Part shown: in pieces, positions 26,884-35,961 of the stretch
How the letters are laid out: the number at the start of each line of letters is the position of its first letter
Position numbering within the stretch: position 1 is the stretch's first letter
Assembly: GCA_903892355.1 (NCBI GenBank)
Contig: CAITIE010000139.1
Span: 1 to 61,063, forward strand
Source of the DNA: an uncultured Pirellula sp.
GTDB taxonomy: Bacteria > Planctomycetota > Planctomycetia > Pirellulales > Pirellulaceae
Direction: 5' to 3'
DNA length: 61,063 nt
Program-made: the position numbers and the translations under genes
Notes under the pieces: model-generated
Databases searched by the model: none
What the model was told of the DNA's origin: nothing
What the model saw: only the letters and a program-made list of their open reading frames with translations

Positions 26884-27693
26884 GTGCTGACTATCCCCTA
26901 TTACCACGTCGACGCCTTCACCAACGAGCTTTTTCGAGGGAACCCCGCAGGTGTTTGCCTGCTAGCGGATTGGCTCCCAGTTCGCTTAATGCAGAATATC
27001 GCTGCCGAGCACAATCTTGCCGAAACTGCATTCATCGTACAGCGAGGTGCTCACATCGATCTACGTTGGTTCACCCCAGTGGTCGAAGTTGATTTGTGCG
27101 GTCATGCCACAATCGCACCCGCACATGTGCTCTTCGAGCACCTTGCCTACGCCGGCGACCATATTTCTTTCCATACGCGATCAGGAGTGCTCACCGTACG
27201 TCGTTCCGATGATTTGCTTACCTTAGATTTTCCATCGCTCAGACCTGTCCCATGCGAACCGCCTGATGAGCTGATTCGGGGGTTGGGCGCGAAGCCACTC
27301 TCAACAGCCCTCGCGGTGGATTATCTCGCTGTTTTTGAATCCGCGGATCAAATCGTCGATCTGGTTCTCGATCAATCCGCATTAATGCAGTGCCAAGCCC
27401 GTGGCATCATCGCCACCGCTCGAGACGTCCATCGTAGGTTCGGTGACGATGTTGATTTCGTATCCCTTTTCTTTGCCCCACGCGTAGGTGTCCCCGAAGA
27501 CCCGGTAACAGGCTCCGCGCATTCGATGTTGATCCCGTATTGGTCTCAACAACTGGGTAAGAAGAAGATGCGAGCGTTGCAGATTTCTCAACGTGGCGGG
27601 GAGTTGCTCTGCGAAGACCGTGGAGACCGCGTGGGTATCTCGGGTCGAGCGGTGACATACTCGACCGGCTATCTTCACATCCCGAATCGGTAA
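26884..27693 (+). CDS. PhzF-family isomerase
   Basis: A 269-residue member of the PhzF / diaminopimelate-epimerase-fold family, cytoplasmic. Marks include YYHVDAFTNELFRGNPAGVC at the start, AEHNLAETAFIV (catalytic-type Glu near 45), LRWFTPVVEVDLCGHAT near 60-76 and the GVPEDPVTGSAH motif near 205. The family covers phenazine isomerases and many enzymes of unknown substrate; nothing nearby suggests phenazine synthesis. The start is GTG at 26884; the family N-terminus aligns with it. Confidence 0.93.
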   Translation: MLTIPYYHVDAFTNELFRGNPAGVCLLADWLPVRLMQNIAAEHNLAETAFIVQRGAHIDLRWFTPVVEVDLCGHATIAPAHVLFEHLAYAGDHISFHTRSGVLTVRRSDDLLTLDFPSLRPVPCEPPDELIRGLGAKPLSTALAVDYLAVFESADQIVDLVLDQSALMQCQARGIIATARDVHRRFGDDVDFVSLFFAPRVGVPEDPVTGSAHSMLIPYWSQQLGKKKMRALQISQRGGELLCEDRGDRVGISGRAVTYSTGYLHIPNR

Positions 27694-27757
27694 CTGAAGT
27701 GTAGATGGCTTTGGATCGGGCCATGCGCCGGAATAGCGATCAACTGCACATGCCCCC

Positions 27758-28840
27758 TCACTGCAATTTCGCCACGCGTCCTTCGCTGCCACTCGCCCAA
27801 ACAGTGCCATCAGCTGCAACGCTCAGCGCGTGGAATCCGACGTCGGACAAGGCTTCCCAGTCAGATCCATCGAAGCTCCAATCCGATCCATTTGGCCCCA
27901 CACAAATCCAGGGTTGTTTGTATTTTGAGGCATAAACAACGGCAGAGCGAAAACCTCGCGGAGCCGCTCCGCTGGTTGCATGCCACGCCTGGCTCTTCGC
28001 CGACGGGCTATCGCTCATCGCAATATGTCCTTGGGCAACCTCCGTCTTTTGGTAATCCCCTCCAACAGCGATCAATGTCTTTTTCGATGAGTCGATGGCG
28101 AGCGAAAAAAGACCGGAACTCGCATTCGATGGCATCACTAAAACCTCACGAGTACTGATCATGGGCCGATTCAGATCGGCGTGTGCTTCGATCCGATGGA
28201 CTAACCCGACGGGCCCGCTCCCGCCCGTTCCGAACCAAAACGAATCTTTGGAGTCGACGAGCAAGCAGCTATTGCTAGCAGCAAATGCAGCTTCACCCTC
28301 TTTCGCTATCAACCCTGGGCTCACAACCGACTGCCACGTCTCACCTCCGTCTTTGGTCTGGAGAAGCATCCAAACACCGTCTATGGGATCACCCACTGCA
28401 AAGCCATTCTGCGCATCGAAAAATCTCATCGCATCGACGAACGCGGCGGGATGGGCGTTGGAGTAAACGCATCCCCAACTACTTCCGCCGTCGGTAGTCT
28501 TGTAGATAGCGGACGGCTGCCCGGCTGTTGCAACAATTGCTTCCCGGTCGCTCCACGCATGAAGGGACCGAAATTCCAATTTTCCCTTGGCAGCATCCTG
28601 CAGCTCGGGAATCATCAGACGGGTCCAATTCTTTCCAGCGTCTACCGTCCGGAGAATGGTTCCTTGACTACCGCACACCCAAGCCTTACTCGCATCCAAG
28701 GCGTGGATGGCTCGCAAACTGGATTGGCTTCCCGTCGGCAGCAAATCCCACTCTTGCCCTAGTGCCATCTGTATCCATCCCAGACCGCTCGCCACTAGAA
28801 ATACCCGCGTTAATCCTCTCGCAACCTTAGCGATCCACAT
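27758..28840 (-). CDS. Ycf48/BNR-type beta-propeller, exported
   Basis: A 360-residue secreted protein with BNR/Ycf48-like propeller blades: repeated Thr-x-Asp-x-Gly-x-x-Trp motifs (RTVDAGKNWTRL, KTTDGGSSWGCV, QTKDGGETWQSV). An N-terminal hydrophobic signal ends near ALGQE. In cyanobacteria Ycf48 helps photosystem II assembly; here it is only a fold relative and is likely an envelope or secreted protein. The start at 28840 is preferred because GAGGG lies six bases upstream. The last blade (GTVWASGSEGRVAKLQ) closes the propeller. Confidence 0.8.
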   Translation of the reverse strand: MWIAKVARGLTRVFLVASGLGWIQMALGQEWDLLPTGSQSSLRAIHALDASKAWVCGSQGTILRTVDAGKNWTRLMIPELQDAAKGKLEFRSLHAWSDREAIVATAGQPSAIYKTTDGGSSWGCVYSNAHPAAFVDAMRFFDAQNGFAVGDPIDGVWMLLQTKDGGETWQSVVSPGLIAKEGEAAFAASNSCLLVDSKDSFWFGTGGSGPVGLVHRIEAHADLNRPMISTREVLVMPSNASSGLFSLAIDSSKKTLIAVGGDYQKTEVAQGHIAMSDSPSAKSQAWHATSGAAPRGFRSAVVYASKYKQPWICVGPNGSDWSFDGSDWEALSDVGFHALSVAADGTVWASGSEGRVAKLQ

Positions 28841-28925
28841 CTCATCCCTCATCGATCAAAAGCAGCAGTTTCGATTCACGGTCGACCTTGGAAGGAGGTC
28901 GATCCGAACCTACGTTTACCGGGAA

Positions 28926-28989
28926 GCCAAACGGTACATTGGCCAAACGGTACATTGGCCAAACAGTACATTGGCCAAACAGTACATTG
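28926..28989. repeat. 16-bp tandem array, four copies
   Basis: Unit gccaaacggtacattg, four contiguous copies at 28926-28989; the last two carry one G-to-A change. It lies in the spacer between the Ycf48-like gene's 5' end and the phosphoesterase gene's 3' end. No spacers, so not CRISPR. Confidence 0.95.
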
Positions 28990-29107
28990 TACCTGCAACT
29001 GGATTCAAGGGTTAGCAACGCTACCTATCGATTGAGTTTTGAGCCAACTCAGGCCCTACTCGCATTCATCCCAATCCTCGCGATTCTGTTCGCGCTCCCA
29101 CTCCTGC

Positions 29108-31723
29108 TCATTCATCATCCTCGCCTGCATCCTCATCCTCATCCTCATCCTCATCCTCATCCTCATCTTCGTCTTCTTCGTCGTCGTCGTCATCTTCATC
29201 TTCTCCGCCTTTGGAAAAGACAAAGGCAGCGCGAACGGGGGGAGGCATTGGGCTATCGGAACCTCGGACGCTGCGCCAGACGATTTCGTTGAGGATCAAA
29301 TCATCCGCTGCATCGGGGATTGAGAAGTTCATCTCTTCAGAGATATTCGCACCGAAGGCCAAGGCATTGTTTGTCGCGGTGATGTCGACGCGAGGCTCTA
29401 GCGCGGTGTAGCCTTTCAAATCGGGAGTATCCTGAAACGCGTAGTACATTGGCCGTGCAGCGGCATCGAATTGGGTCATCGGCTCAACGCCCATGATCAA
29501 CTCCATGGTTCGAAGCATGCTTGAGGTAGAGTACATGGTCGAGTCGACAGAACCATGCTTGATATAAGGGCTGATAGCGAGTGCCACGGAACGGTGAGCA
29601 TCCACGTGATCGCTTCCGTTTTGCACATCGTCTTGGATGACAAAGACGGCGGTTTCCGGCCAGAACTTGCTCTTGGTGATCGCTTCGATGACCAAGCCCA
29701 GGGCAGCATCGTTTTGCGCGACCATCGCCGTTGGGGTCAGTTTCCCAACGCGTGTTCCAGCGGTGTGATCATTTCCCAAATGCATCGTGATGAAATTGGG
29801 CAAATTCCCTTCTTCCTCGAATTGCTTCAGTCGTTTGATGAACGAAGCAGCGCGATCGAGATCGCTATAATCGAGATCGTAGGATCGATAATTCGGATCG
29901 AAGTGCCCTTCGAGTACCGGGATCTTCGCCCGGGATGGCTCTCCTGGATTCCGTCCATTGGCGATAAACTCACCAAATGAAAAATAGGATTTGCCGGCTT
30001 CTTTGCATTTACCCCAAAGGTATCCGCTGCTGGGTTGCCCGATCTTCGTCGCGCCTTCTGCGGGGTACGTAAGTTTCCCTCGGCTTTTTCCATAAGTCAG
30101 CGGCCATGTCTTTTCGACAAAATCGGATGCGTAAGCAGCCATGGTCCATTCATGGCCATCTGCGCTCACCTCACCATCGACATAAAAGTTGTCGAGCAGA
30201 ACGAATTGGTTAACGAGGGAATGATGGTTCGGGGTGACATTTTCACCAAAGATGCACAGGCCCGGATCGCCGTTTCCTTTGGTGATGTCCCCGAACAGTT
30301 GATCGTAGGTTCGGTTTTCTTTGATGATGTAGATGCAATGCTTGATCGGACTCGAATCGCCAACCTTCGCGGGAATAGGGTTATTCGTGGATCGCTCAGC
30401 GTCGACAACTGCGGAATCCTTACGCAACGGAGCGCCTTGAAATGCCAAGCGTGTCATCTTTGCAAGTTCATCCGGGGTCGGTGTCGGGATCGCGGACAAG
30501 GATCCTTGGAGGAGACCTCCGATGTACTCAGTGACGTTCTTTGGCGCGGGCTTTAGCGGATTGGGTCCATAGCGGTTGTCTTTGCTCGACAATCCTTTTC
30601 CGTTGGTAACTACAATCTGATCCCCCGATACCGTGAATTTGACATTCGTCGGGTACCAACCCACGGGGATGTACCCGAGCGATCGCGATTTCTTAGGTTC
30701 CGAGATATCGAAAAGGGCGATGTTGTTGTTGCAGGAATTGACTGCGACCAGCACCCTGCGATCGGCCGACACGCAAATCGCCGAGGGGGTACTTCCATTC
30801 TTTGCGGCCGGGTAAAGTGCCGTCGACAGGATCTCTTGCAGTTCGCCTGTCGACGCATCGAGGGAAACGACGCAATTCTCATCGGAACACGCGACCAACA
30901 ACCGGTTGGTATCGTCCAGGTAGATCATCTCGGTTGGATGCGATTGCGTTTTCCAAGTTGCGACCAACTGGAAGGATTTCAAATCGACGACCCCAATTTC
31001 CGCACGTCCCCAGAGACTCACAAACAATCGCTGATTCGCTGTATCTTCCAAGACCGTGTAGGGGTAACTCTCGTCCGGTAACTGCAACGTTTCCGTGGGA
31101 ACTATGGTTGGCTTGTCATTTGGAGTGAAAGGGTTCTTGCCTCGCTTGAGTTGATGGGCGAGCAACCCGCAGGCGTAGAACGCGGAATCATCTTTGGAAA
31201 CCCCAACTCCCGAAACCACGAACTTGTCGGTTTTTGCTGCCAAGATGTGGGCGATCGGTTCACCGAGATAGCCTTTGTTGTATGGGAAGGCGTAAACTCG
31301 CTCATCCTCTCCGCCGGAAGCGACGATCCATTGAGCGTCGCTGGAGAGGGCGAGTCCATAGAACGACTGCGGCACCGGCACGCGTGCTATTTTATTGAGG
31401 GTCTTCGCATCGAGGGTGATGATTTCATGCTCACCATATCCACAATGCAGCACGATGAGGTTATTCCCATCGGGATGGACCAAGAGGTGCACAGGAAAAT
31501 CGCCAAGCGATGCTTGTTTGCCTTGCGCGTTGATCGTCCAACCGTTGGGCAATAGCATACTCCCCGAGGCTTGCATTCCAGGCAACGTCTCAAAAGGGGA
31601 CTTTTCTTTGGCGGCAATGGCCGACTTCGATTCCGGTTCCTGAGAAACAGATTCCTTCAAACCAACCGCGCTCGTTGCGACTAGGACCGCAAACAGCGGA
31701 AGAAAACGCACAATTCGCATCAT
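29108..31723 (-). CDS. YncE propeller plus phosphoesterase protein
   Basis: A large exported protein of 871 residues. The signal peptide MMRIVRFLPLFAVLVATSAVG fixes the start at 31723. The first half is a YncE-like seven-bladed propeller (for example QWIVASGGEDERVYAF, LLVACSDENCVVSLDASTG). The second half is a phosphoesterase domain of the acid phosphatase / phospholipase C family: HCIYIIKENRTYDQLFGD, FYVDGEVSADGHEW, MHLGNDHTAGT and QDDVQNGSDHVDAHR contain the likely metal-binding Asp and His. It ends with a tail of about 30 residues of almost pure Asp/Glu, encoded by a hexamer repeat. Similar propeller-phosphatase fusions are known; the substrate is not. Confidence 0.92.
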   Translation of the reverse strand: MMRIVRFLPLFAVLVATSAVGLKESVSQEPESKSAIAAKEKSPFETLPGMQASGSMLLPNGWTINAQGKQASLGDFPVHLLVHPDGNNLIVLHCGYGEHEIITLDAKTLNKIARVPVPQSFYGLALSSDAQWIVASGGEDERVYAFPYNKGYLGEPIAHILAAKTDKFVVSGVGVSKDDSAFYACGLLAHQLKRGKNPFTPNDKPTIVPTETLQLPDESYPYTVLEDTANQRLFVSLWGRAEIGVVDLKSFQLVATWKTQSHPTEMIYLDDTNRLLVACSDENCVVSLDASTGELQEILSTALYPAAKNGSTPSAICVSADRRVLVAVNSCNNNIALFDISEPKKSRSLGYIPVGWYPTNVKFTVSGDQIVVTNGKGLSSKDNRYGPNPLKPAPKNVTEYIGGLLQGSLSAIPTPTPDELAKMTRLAFQGAPLRKDSAVVDAERSTNNPIPAKVGDSSPIKHCIYIIKENRTYDQLFGDITKGNGDPGLCIFGENVTPNHHSLVNQFVLLDNFYVDGEVSADGHEWTMAAYASDFVEKTWPLTYGKSRGKLTYPAEGATKIGQPSSGYLWGKCKEAGKSYFSFGEFIANGRNPGEPSRAKIPVLEGHFDPNYRSYDLDYSDLDRAASFIKRLKQFEEEGNLPNFITMHLGNDHTAGTRVGKLTPTAMVAQNDAALGLVIEAITKSKFWPETAVFVIQDDVQNGSDHVDAHRSVALAISPYIKHGSVDSTMYSTSSMLRTMELIMGVEPMTQFDAAARPMYYAFQDTPDLKGYTALEPRVDITATNNALAFGANISEEMNFSIPDAADDLILNEIVWRSVRGSDSPMPPPVRAAFVFSKGGEDEDDDDDEEDEDEDEDEDEDEDEDAGEDDE
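29128..29168. repeat. catcct hexamer array coding an acidic tail
   Basis: About seven copies of the hexamer catcct run through the 3' end of the phosphoesterase gene and encode alternating Glu-Asp on the minus strand. Such arrays can change length by slippage without a frameshift. Confidence 0.85.
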
Positions 31724-31961
31724 GAAAAAGCCTATCGTGGCAATCGAAATAAAACGCAAGCAACAGTACACTCTTGGGCGAGCATTGTAACAACTCGCAT
31801 CGCAGGGAAAGTGTGGATTTCGATTTAGATTCCGTGAGGGTTTCATGAGCCCCCGAATTGCCACATCTCTCCTAAGAATTTCCCGTCCTAAGCTAAAGGG
31901 TTAAATCAGAGAAACGGCAGACCGCTTCAGCTATCGCACCGGTATCCCTCCCCTGGGCTAT

Positions 31962-32008
31962 GATTCGCAGCGGCCATGATGATTCGCAGCGGCCATGATG
32001 ATTCGCAG
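31962..32008. repeat. 19-bp tandem repeat, 2.5 copies
   Basis: Unit gattcgcagcggccatgat at 31962-31980 and 31981-31999, with a 9-bp partial third copy. It lies in the 335-bp gap between the AmmeMemoRadiSam fusion gene's 3' end and the phosphoesterase gene's start; nothing else was seen in that gap. Confidence 0.9.
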
Positions 32009-32058
32009 ACATATACATAGCCGGCAGGTTACGTCGGGATGCGGCATTACCACATGTG

Positions 32059-35000
32059 CTACCGTACGAATCGGCATGCGGCATACCCGACAACGCGCTT
32101 GGTATCGCCGGTGGTTGAGGCACTCGTGTCGTAGCCGAGCCGTTCCACGCCGAACGTTTCGTTGAGTTCGATCAGGGTCTGCATTATCAGCGCAGCAGGG
32201 ACAATGCCGCACATACTGATTGAGTTCGATTGGCAAGTTTCAAGAAGTCTCTCTGGGTTGCCAGCGACCAACGCAGCAAGGGCAAGTTCATCGAGACGGC
32301 GGTTTTCTTCGTCGTTTGCAAAGTGATTCATATCACTTGAGATCACGAGCAATGGATATTCCTCGCAACCCCGGATCACCTCAGCCAATTGCTTGGCCGC
32401 GTTCGATATATCCTGCCACGAGGAATTGGCCATTGCAATGGGAACGATCTTTGGTTTTTGGCTGTTTCGATGCAGGTAACTGAGGATCGGTAATTGGACC
32501 TCGACTCCATGCTCCCGAGAATGGGCGGCTGCATCAAATTCCATCCCCGAAACATGCTTCACGATTTGCGACGCGAGTTCCAGGTCCACGGCGAACTCAT
32601 CACCGTTTGGTAAAAGCCAACTCTTTGATGGGGACACGGCCCAGTCCGCGCCGAGATTGGTGTGCTTGGGACCGATGATGATCACTGACTTGGAAACGCC
32701 GGCGCTTCGCCACGCGTCCGTAGCGATTTGACCGCTATATTTCAAGCCAGCGTGGGGTGTCATGATTGCCAGCGTCTTCGGGTCTGGGCTCGTCTTCGAG
32801 TTCGACACAAACGCGTGTAGCATCGCGTCGAGTTCGGATGCCTCGGAGGGATAAAACTGTCCTGCAATAGCGGGCGGCCGAGGTTGATCACTGGGATCGA
32901 TACCTACCCGATTCGTGGCGAGCAAAGAGCTTGCGGTCGACACACACCCCAATGAGAAAATCCCAACAGGATTGCCGCGAGTCTTGATAATGGCCGCGGC
33001 ATCCTCGACCAATTGATGGATCGATTTATTGGCGTCAAAGGCGACAGCAGCGCGATCGCCACTCAGTGCAAGGATTGCGCGTTCGCTCGGTGCGATTCCT
33101 CTCAAATCGCAGTCGCTCAATTCTTCGCGCAACTGGTTGCCGTTCCAGTCAGCGGGATGGATCACGCCGTGATGTGCCGTGTCATGAAGGATGGTCAGTG
33201 CCAGATCTATATCCACAGATTTCTTGAAGTTCGCGCGACGGATCGATTGCTCAGCGGACTTAACCAGTTCGAATAAGGTCGCCTGGAGTGGCATTCCGGG
33301 ACGAAGGGAGGTTTGGATCCAATGGGCGAGCGGCCGTTGTGAATCCAGATTCACCGCGCTCATGACGATTCCGTTTACATTTCCATCCATCGCTCCGAGG
33401 ACGTAATAGTTCGGAGTCGAGCCGTGGGAGAGGGCTATCATGTTTTGGACAGCAGCCGTCTTGAGTTGGAAAAGGCTATCCAAATCCCCAGGGGCCCGTT
33501 CGATAGGGATCGGGTTGGGCAGGAGATCCTCGTCGAAGTGTCCCTCGATTTCTAATCCCTCAAAGGTTTCCAGCCGTGTGTTCTGGTCTTGCCACGCGTT
33601 CGCTGGGAGCCCGGCTTTTCGGCATATTCCGGCGAGGTACTCTCCGATGCTCCAGCCTTGCTCCACCGGCACGCTCGGCAGCAACAGTCCCGCTCGCTCA
33701 CCAAAGGGACTACGTGGTCCACTGGAAATCCGCAGGCCATGTTTCCCAATCTCGATTTTGTGCGATCGGTCTTCAGCGGGGCCATCGATAGCGACAGCAG
33801 GTGCCAATAGAGTGACATGGCACGACAAATACGGAAGTTCAATGCTGGAGATAGCAGGCATCCGAGGATCATCTTTTGCCGTTCGTTGAGCCGACTCCAG
33901 GATCGCTTGATTCAGAGGAGTGGGTCGGCCCAGGAACCCGCAACATCCACGGAGCAGCTTCCCTCGCTTGATGGTGGTAAAACAACCGTGAACGATCTGG
34001 TCTCCGATTTCGCCAAGCGAGCTCATCAACGTACTTGGCAGTCTATTCTTGAGCACAGCCGAAATCGCGATCGCTTGGGCGAACTTTTGGATCGAAGACT
34101 TCTGATCGGTACCAAGAAGATTAAATCGCAACAGATCCAATTTAATGGGTTCAGAGAGACTCGGTTGGGACACAGGTGAATCCTTTTTTCCTTGGTCGGT
34201 GTCGGTTGCCGGACGGGTGTCGGTTGCCGGATGGGTGCCGATTGGATGGATGAGAGTTCGCAGAGAAGGCGATCGCTCTTGAGCCGATGGCGTGGCGTTT
34301 GGCACCGTCAAGGATACCCCATGGTTGGCGGAGGTGCTGGAAGTGCCTCCTAATCGGACCAACTTCTCCGTGGAGTTTACCGGGTAGGAGGTTGATTCTG
34401 CCGATGAGGGTTTCGACGGTAGAACTGCCCCTTGGGATGGAACTGACCCCTCGGATAGAACGCTAGGATTCGCTTCCGCGAACCGGCGCATGTCGACGGG
34501 TACCCGTTTTCTTCCCCAGTGGCCAGGCTGGTCTTCGAACCTCCCCGCCACTTCGGCACCGCAAGCTTTGCATCGGCCGTGATCCAGAGCGTACCCTCCC
34601 AGTTCATACCAGTCGCGTTCAATCAGCAGAGCGTCGCACGCATGGCAGTAGGTTGAACTATGCTTTGGATCATGCACATTCCCTACGAATGGGTAGCGAA
34701 TACCCGCCTCTTTGGCGATGTTGTAGGCTTCCACCAGTTTCTCGGGCGGGGTGTTCCCGTGATCTCTCATCCGAAAATCGGGATGAAAAGCCGAAAAGTG
34801 AACCGGGACATCCGTGCCTAACTCCCGCACAATCCAGTCGCACATCTGCTTAAGCTCGTCGCTCGAGTCATTGGCGCCAGGAATGACGAGGTTAGTAATC
34901 TCGAACCATACGTCCGTTTCATGCTTGAGATATCGAAGGGTTTCGAGAACAGGTTCGAGATGGGAGTAGGTAATGTGGCGATAAAAGTCCTCCGTGAACG

Positions 35001-35574
35001 CTTTAAGATCGACATTGGCCGCATCCATCCACTGATAGAACTCGCGACGAGGTTCAGGCATCATGTATCCGGCGGTCACAGCGATCGTAGCGATACCAAA
35101 TTCGCGGCATGCCTTGGCCGTGTCTATTGCGTACTCTGCCCAAATCACTGGATCATTGTAGGTAAACGCAACACTTCTGCAGCCGAGTGTTTTGGCGGCC
35201 AGGGCGATCGCTTCCGGGGTCGCTTGTTCGCTTAACTTTGCAACTTCGCGCGATTTGCTGATATCCCAGTTTTGGCAGAACTGGCAGCCCAAGTTGCACC
35301 CCGCCGTGCCGAACGACAAAACGCTCGTCCCTGGATAGAAATGATTCAGAGGCTTCTTCTCAACAGGATCGATGCAAAAGCCGGTGCTTTTGCCGTAGGT
35401 ATCGAGCACCATGGCTCCGTGTTCCACTTTGCGGACGAAGCAAAAACCGCGATCCCCTTCTTTCATCCGGCATTGACGCGGGCATAAATCGCAAACAATT
35501 CGCCCGTCGCGATCGCCGTTAGCCTCCCCCTGCCGCACTTCCGCATGCCACCACTTGCCAGCAATCGTACTCAT
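32059..35574 (-). CDS. AmmeMemoRadiSam triple-fusion protein
   Basis: One 1171-residue chain joins all three parts of the AmmeMemoRadiSam system. Residues 5-365 are the radical SAM enzyme: CNLGCQFC (Cys93, 97, 100) binds the 4Fe-4S cluster, preceded by CDLCPRQC (28-35) and followed by a four-Cys zinc-ribbon-like site (310-338). A Ser/Thr/Pro-rich linker runs to about 476. Residues 477-681 are AMMECR1-like (LRGCCGFLG, SPFGERAGLLLP). Residues 696-886 match no family I know. Residues 898-1171 are MEMO-like: MTPHAGLKYSG, GPKHTNLGA, HSREHGVEVQLP, ISSDMNHF, which hold the metal-site residues. The ATG at 35574 has AAGGAG upstream. The biochemical function of the trio is not known. Confidence 0.92.
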   Translation of the reverse strand: MSTIAGKWWHAEVRQGEANGDRDGRIVCDLCPRQCRMKEGDRGFCFVRKVEHGAMVLDTYGKSTGFCIDPVEKKPLNHFYPGTSVLSFGTAGCNLGCQFCQNWDISKSREVAKLSEQATPEAIALAAKTLGCRSVAFTYNDPVIWAEYAIDTAKACREFGIATIAVTAGYMMPEPRREFYQWMDAANVDLKAFTEDFYRHITYSHLEPVLETLRYLKHETDVWFEITNLVIPGANDSSDELKQMCDWIVRELGTDVPVHFSAFHPDFRMRDHGNTPPEKLVEAYNIAKEAGIRYPFVGNVHDPKHSSTYCHACDALLIERDWYELGGYALDHGRCKACGAEVAGRFEDQPGHWGRKRVPVDMRRFAEANPSVLSEGSVPSQGAVLPSKPSSAESTSYPVNSTEKLVRLGGTSSTSANHGVSLTVPNATPSAQERSPSLRTLIHPIGTHPATDTRPATDTDQGKKDSPVSQPSLSEPIKLDLLRFNLLGTDQKSSIQKFAQAIAISAVLKNRLPSTLMSSLGEIGDQIVHGCFTTIKRGKLLRGCCGFLGRPTPLNQAILESAQRTAKDDPRMPAISSIELPYLSCHVTLLAPAVAIDGPAEDRSHKIEIGKHGLRISSGPRSPFGERAGLLLPSVPVEQGWSIGEYLAGICRKAGLPANAWQDQNTRLETFEGLEIEGHFDEDLLPNPIPIERAPGDLDSLFQLKTAAVQNMIALSHGSTPNYYVLGAMDGNVNGIVMSAVNLDSQRPLAHWIQTSLRPGMPLQATLFELVKSAEQSIRRANFKKSVDIDLALTILHDTAHHGVIHPADWNGNQLREELSDCDLRGIAPSERAILALSGDRAAVAFDANKSIHQLVEDAAAIIKTRGNPVGIFSLGCVSTASSLLATNRVGIDPSDQPRPPAIAGQFYPSEASELDAMLHAFVSNSKTSPDPKTLAIMTPHAGLKYSGQIATDAWRSAGVSKSVIIIGPKHTNLGADWAVSPSKSWLLPNGDEFAVDLELASQIVKHVSGMEFDAAAHSREHGVEVQLPILSYLHRNSQKPKIVPIAMANSSWQDISNAAKQLAEVIRGCEEYPLLVISSDMNHFANDEENRRLDELALAALVAGNPERLLETCQSNSISMCGIVPAALIMQTLIELNETFGVERLGYDTSASTTGDTKRVVGYAACRFVR

Positions 35575-35774
35575 CCCCACTCCTTCTTCCTGCTCGAACC
35601 GATCCATGTTAAGCCTGGACGGGCCAAAAACGGCCCCTGATCTGACCCGCGATCTGACCATTCTACGGATCCATCAACTTTTGTTCGCGAAAGGGTAGCA
35701 CCCTCAATCCCCCAAAATGCTCGATCGCGGACCGGATTGTAGGAGCAAAACTGGCCAGATCCCCCTAGCTTTGC

Positions 35775-35811
35775 TTGAGAATCCATGTTTCCTCCCGTTA
35801 TACTAGGGAGG
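35775..35811 (+). promoter_or_regulatory. Candidate promoter with overlapping palindrome
   Basis: TTGAGA at 35775-35780, 18 bases, then TATACT at 35799-35804 fits a sigma70-type promoter for the rightward five-gene cassette. The -10 sits inside the inverted repeat cctccc/gggagg (35791-35796 with 35806-35811), which could be an operator. It lies in the 387-bp divergent gap 35575-35961, otherwise apparently empty. Confidence 0.4.
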
Positions 35812-35961
35812 TGACTGCAAAGGGCATGCCGGCGAGCGTTGCCAGTTGAACAGTTGTGATTCCAACCCGCTCTCGATTTCAACTCCCTTGATTTGAGCTT
35901 GAACGGAGCAGGCTTGGATTCCATTCCTTTGGACGTAATCAGGAACCAAGGCACCTTCAGG

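Noticed and set aside
26844-27092. Alternative start frame before the PhzF gene (MRLLLAFVS...)
   Set aside because: It is in a different frame from the PhzF protein and loses all family similarity; the hydrophobic start is coincidental.
26884-27693. Phenazine biosynthesis locus
   Set aside because: Only a PhzF-family isomerase is present, and this family is widespread outside phenazine producers.
27758-28840. Photosystem II assembly factor
   Set aside because: The Ycf48-like propeller is a fold match only; there is no sign of photosynthesis genes.
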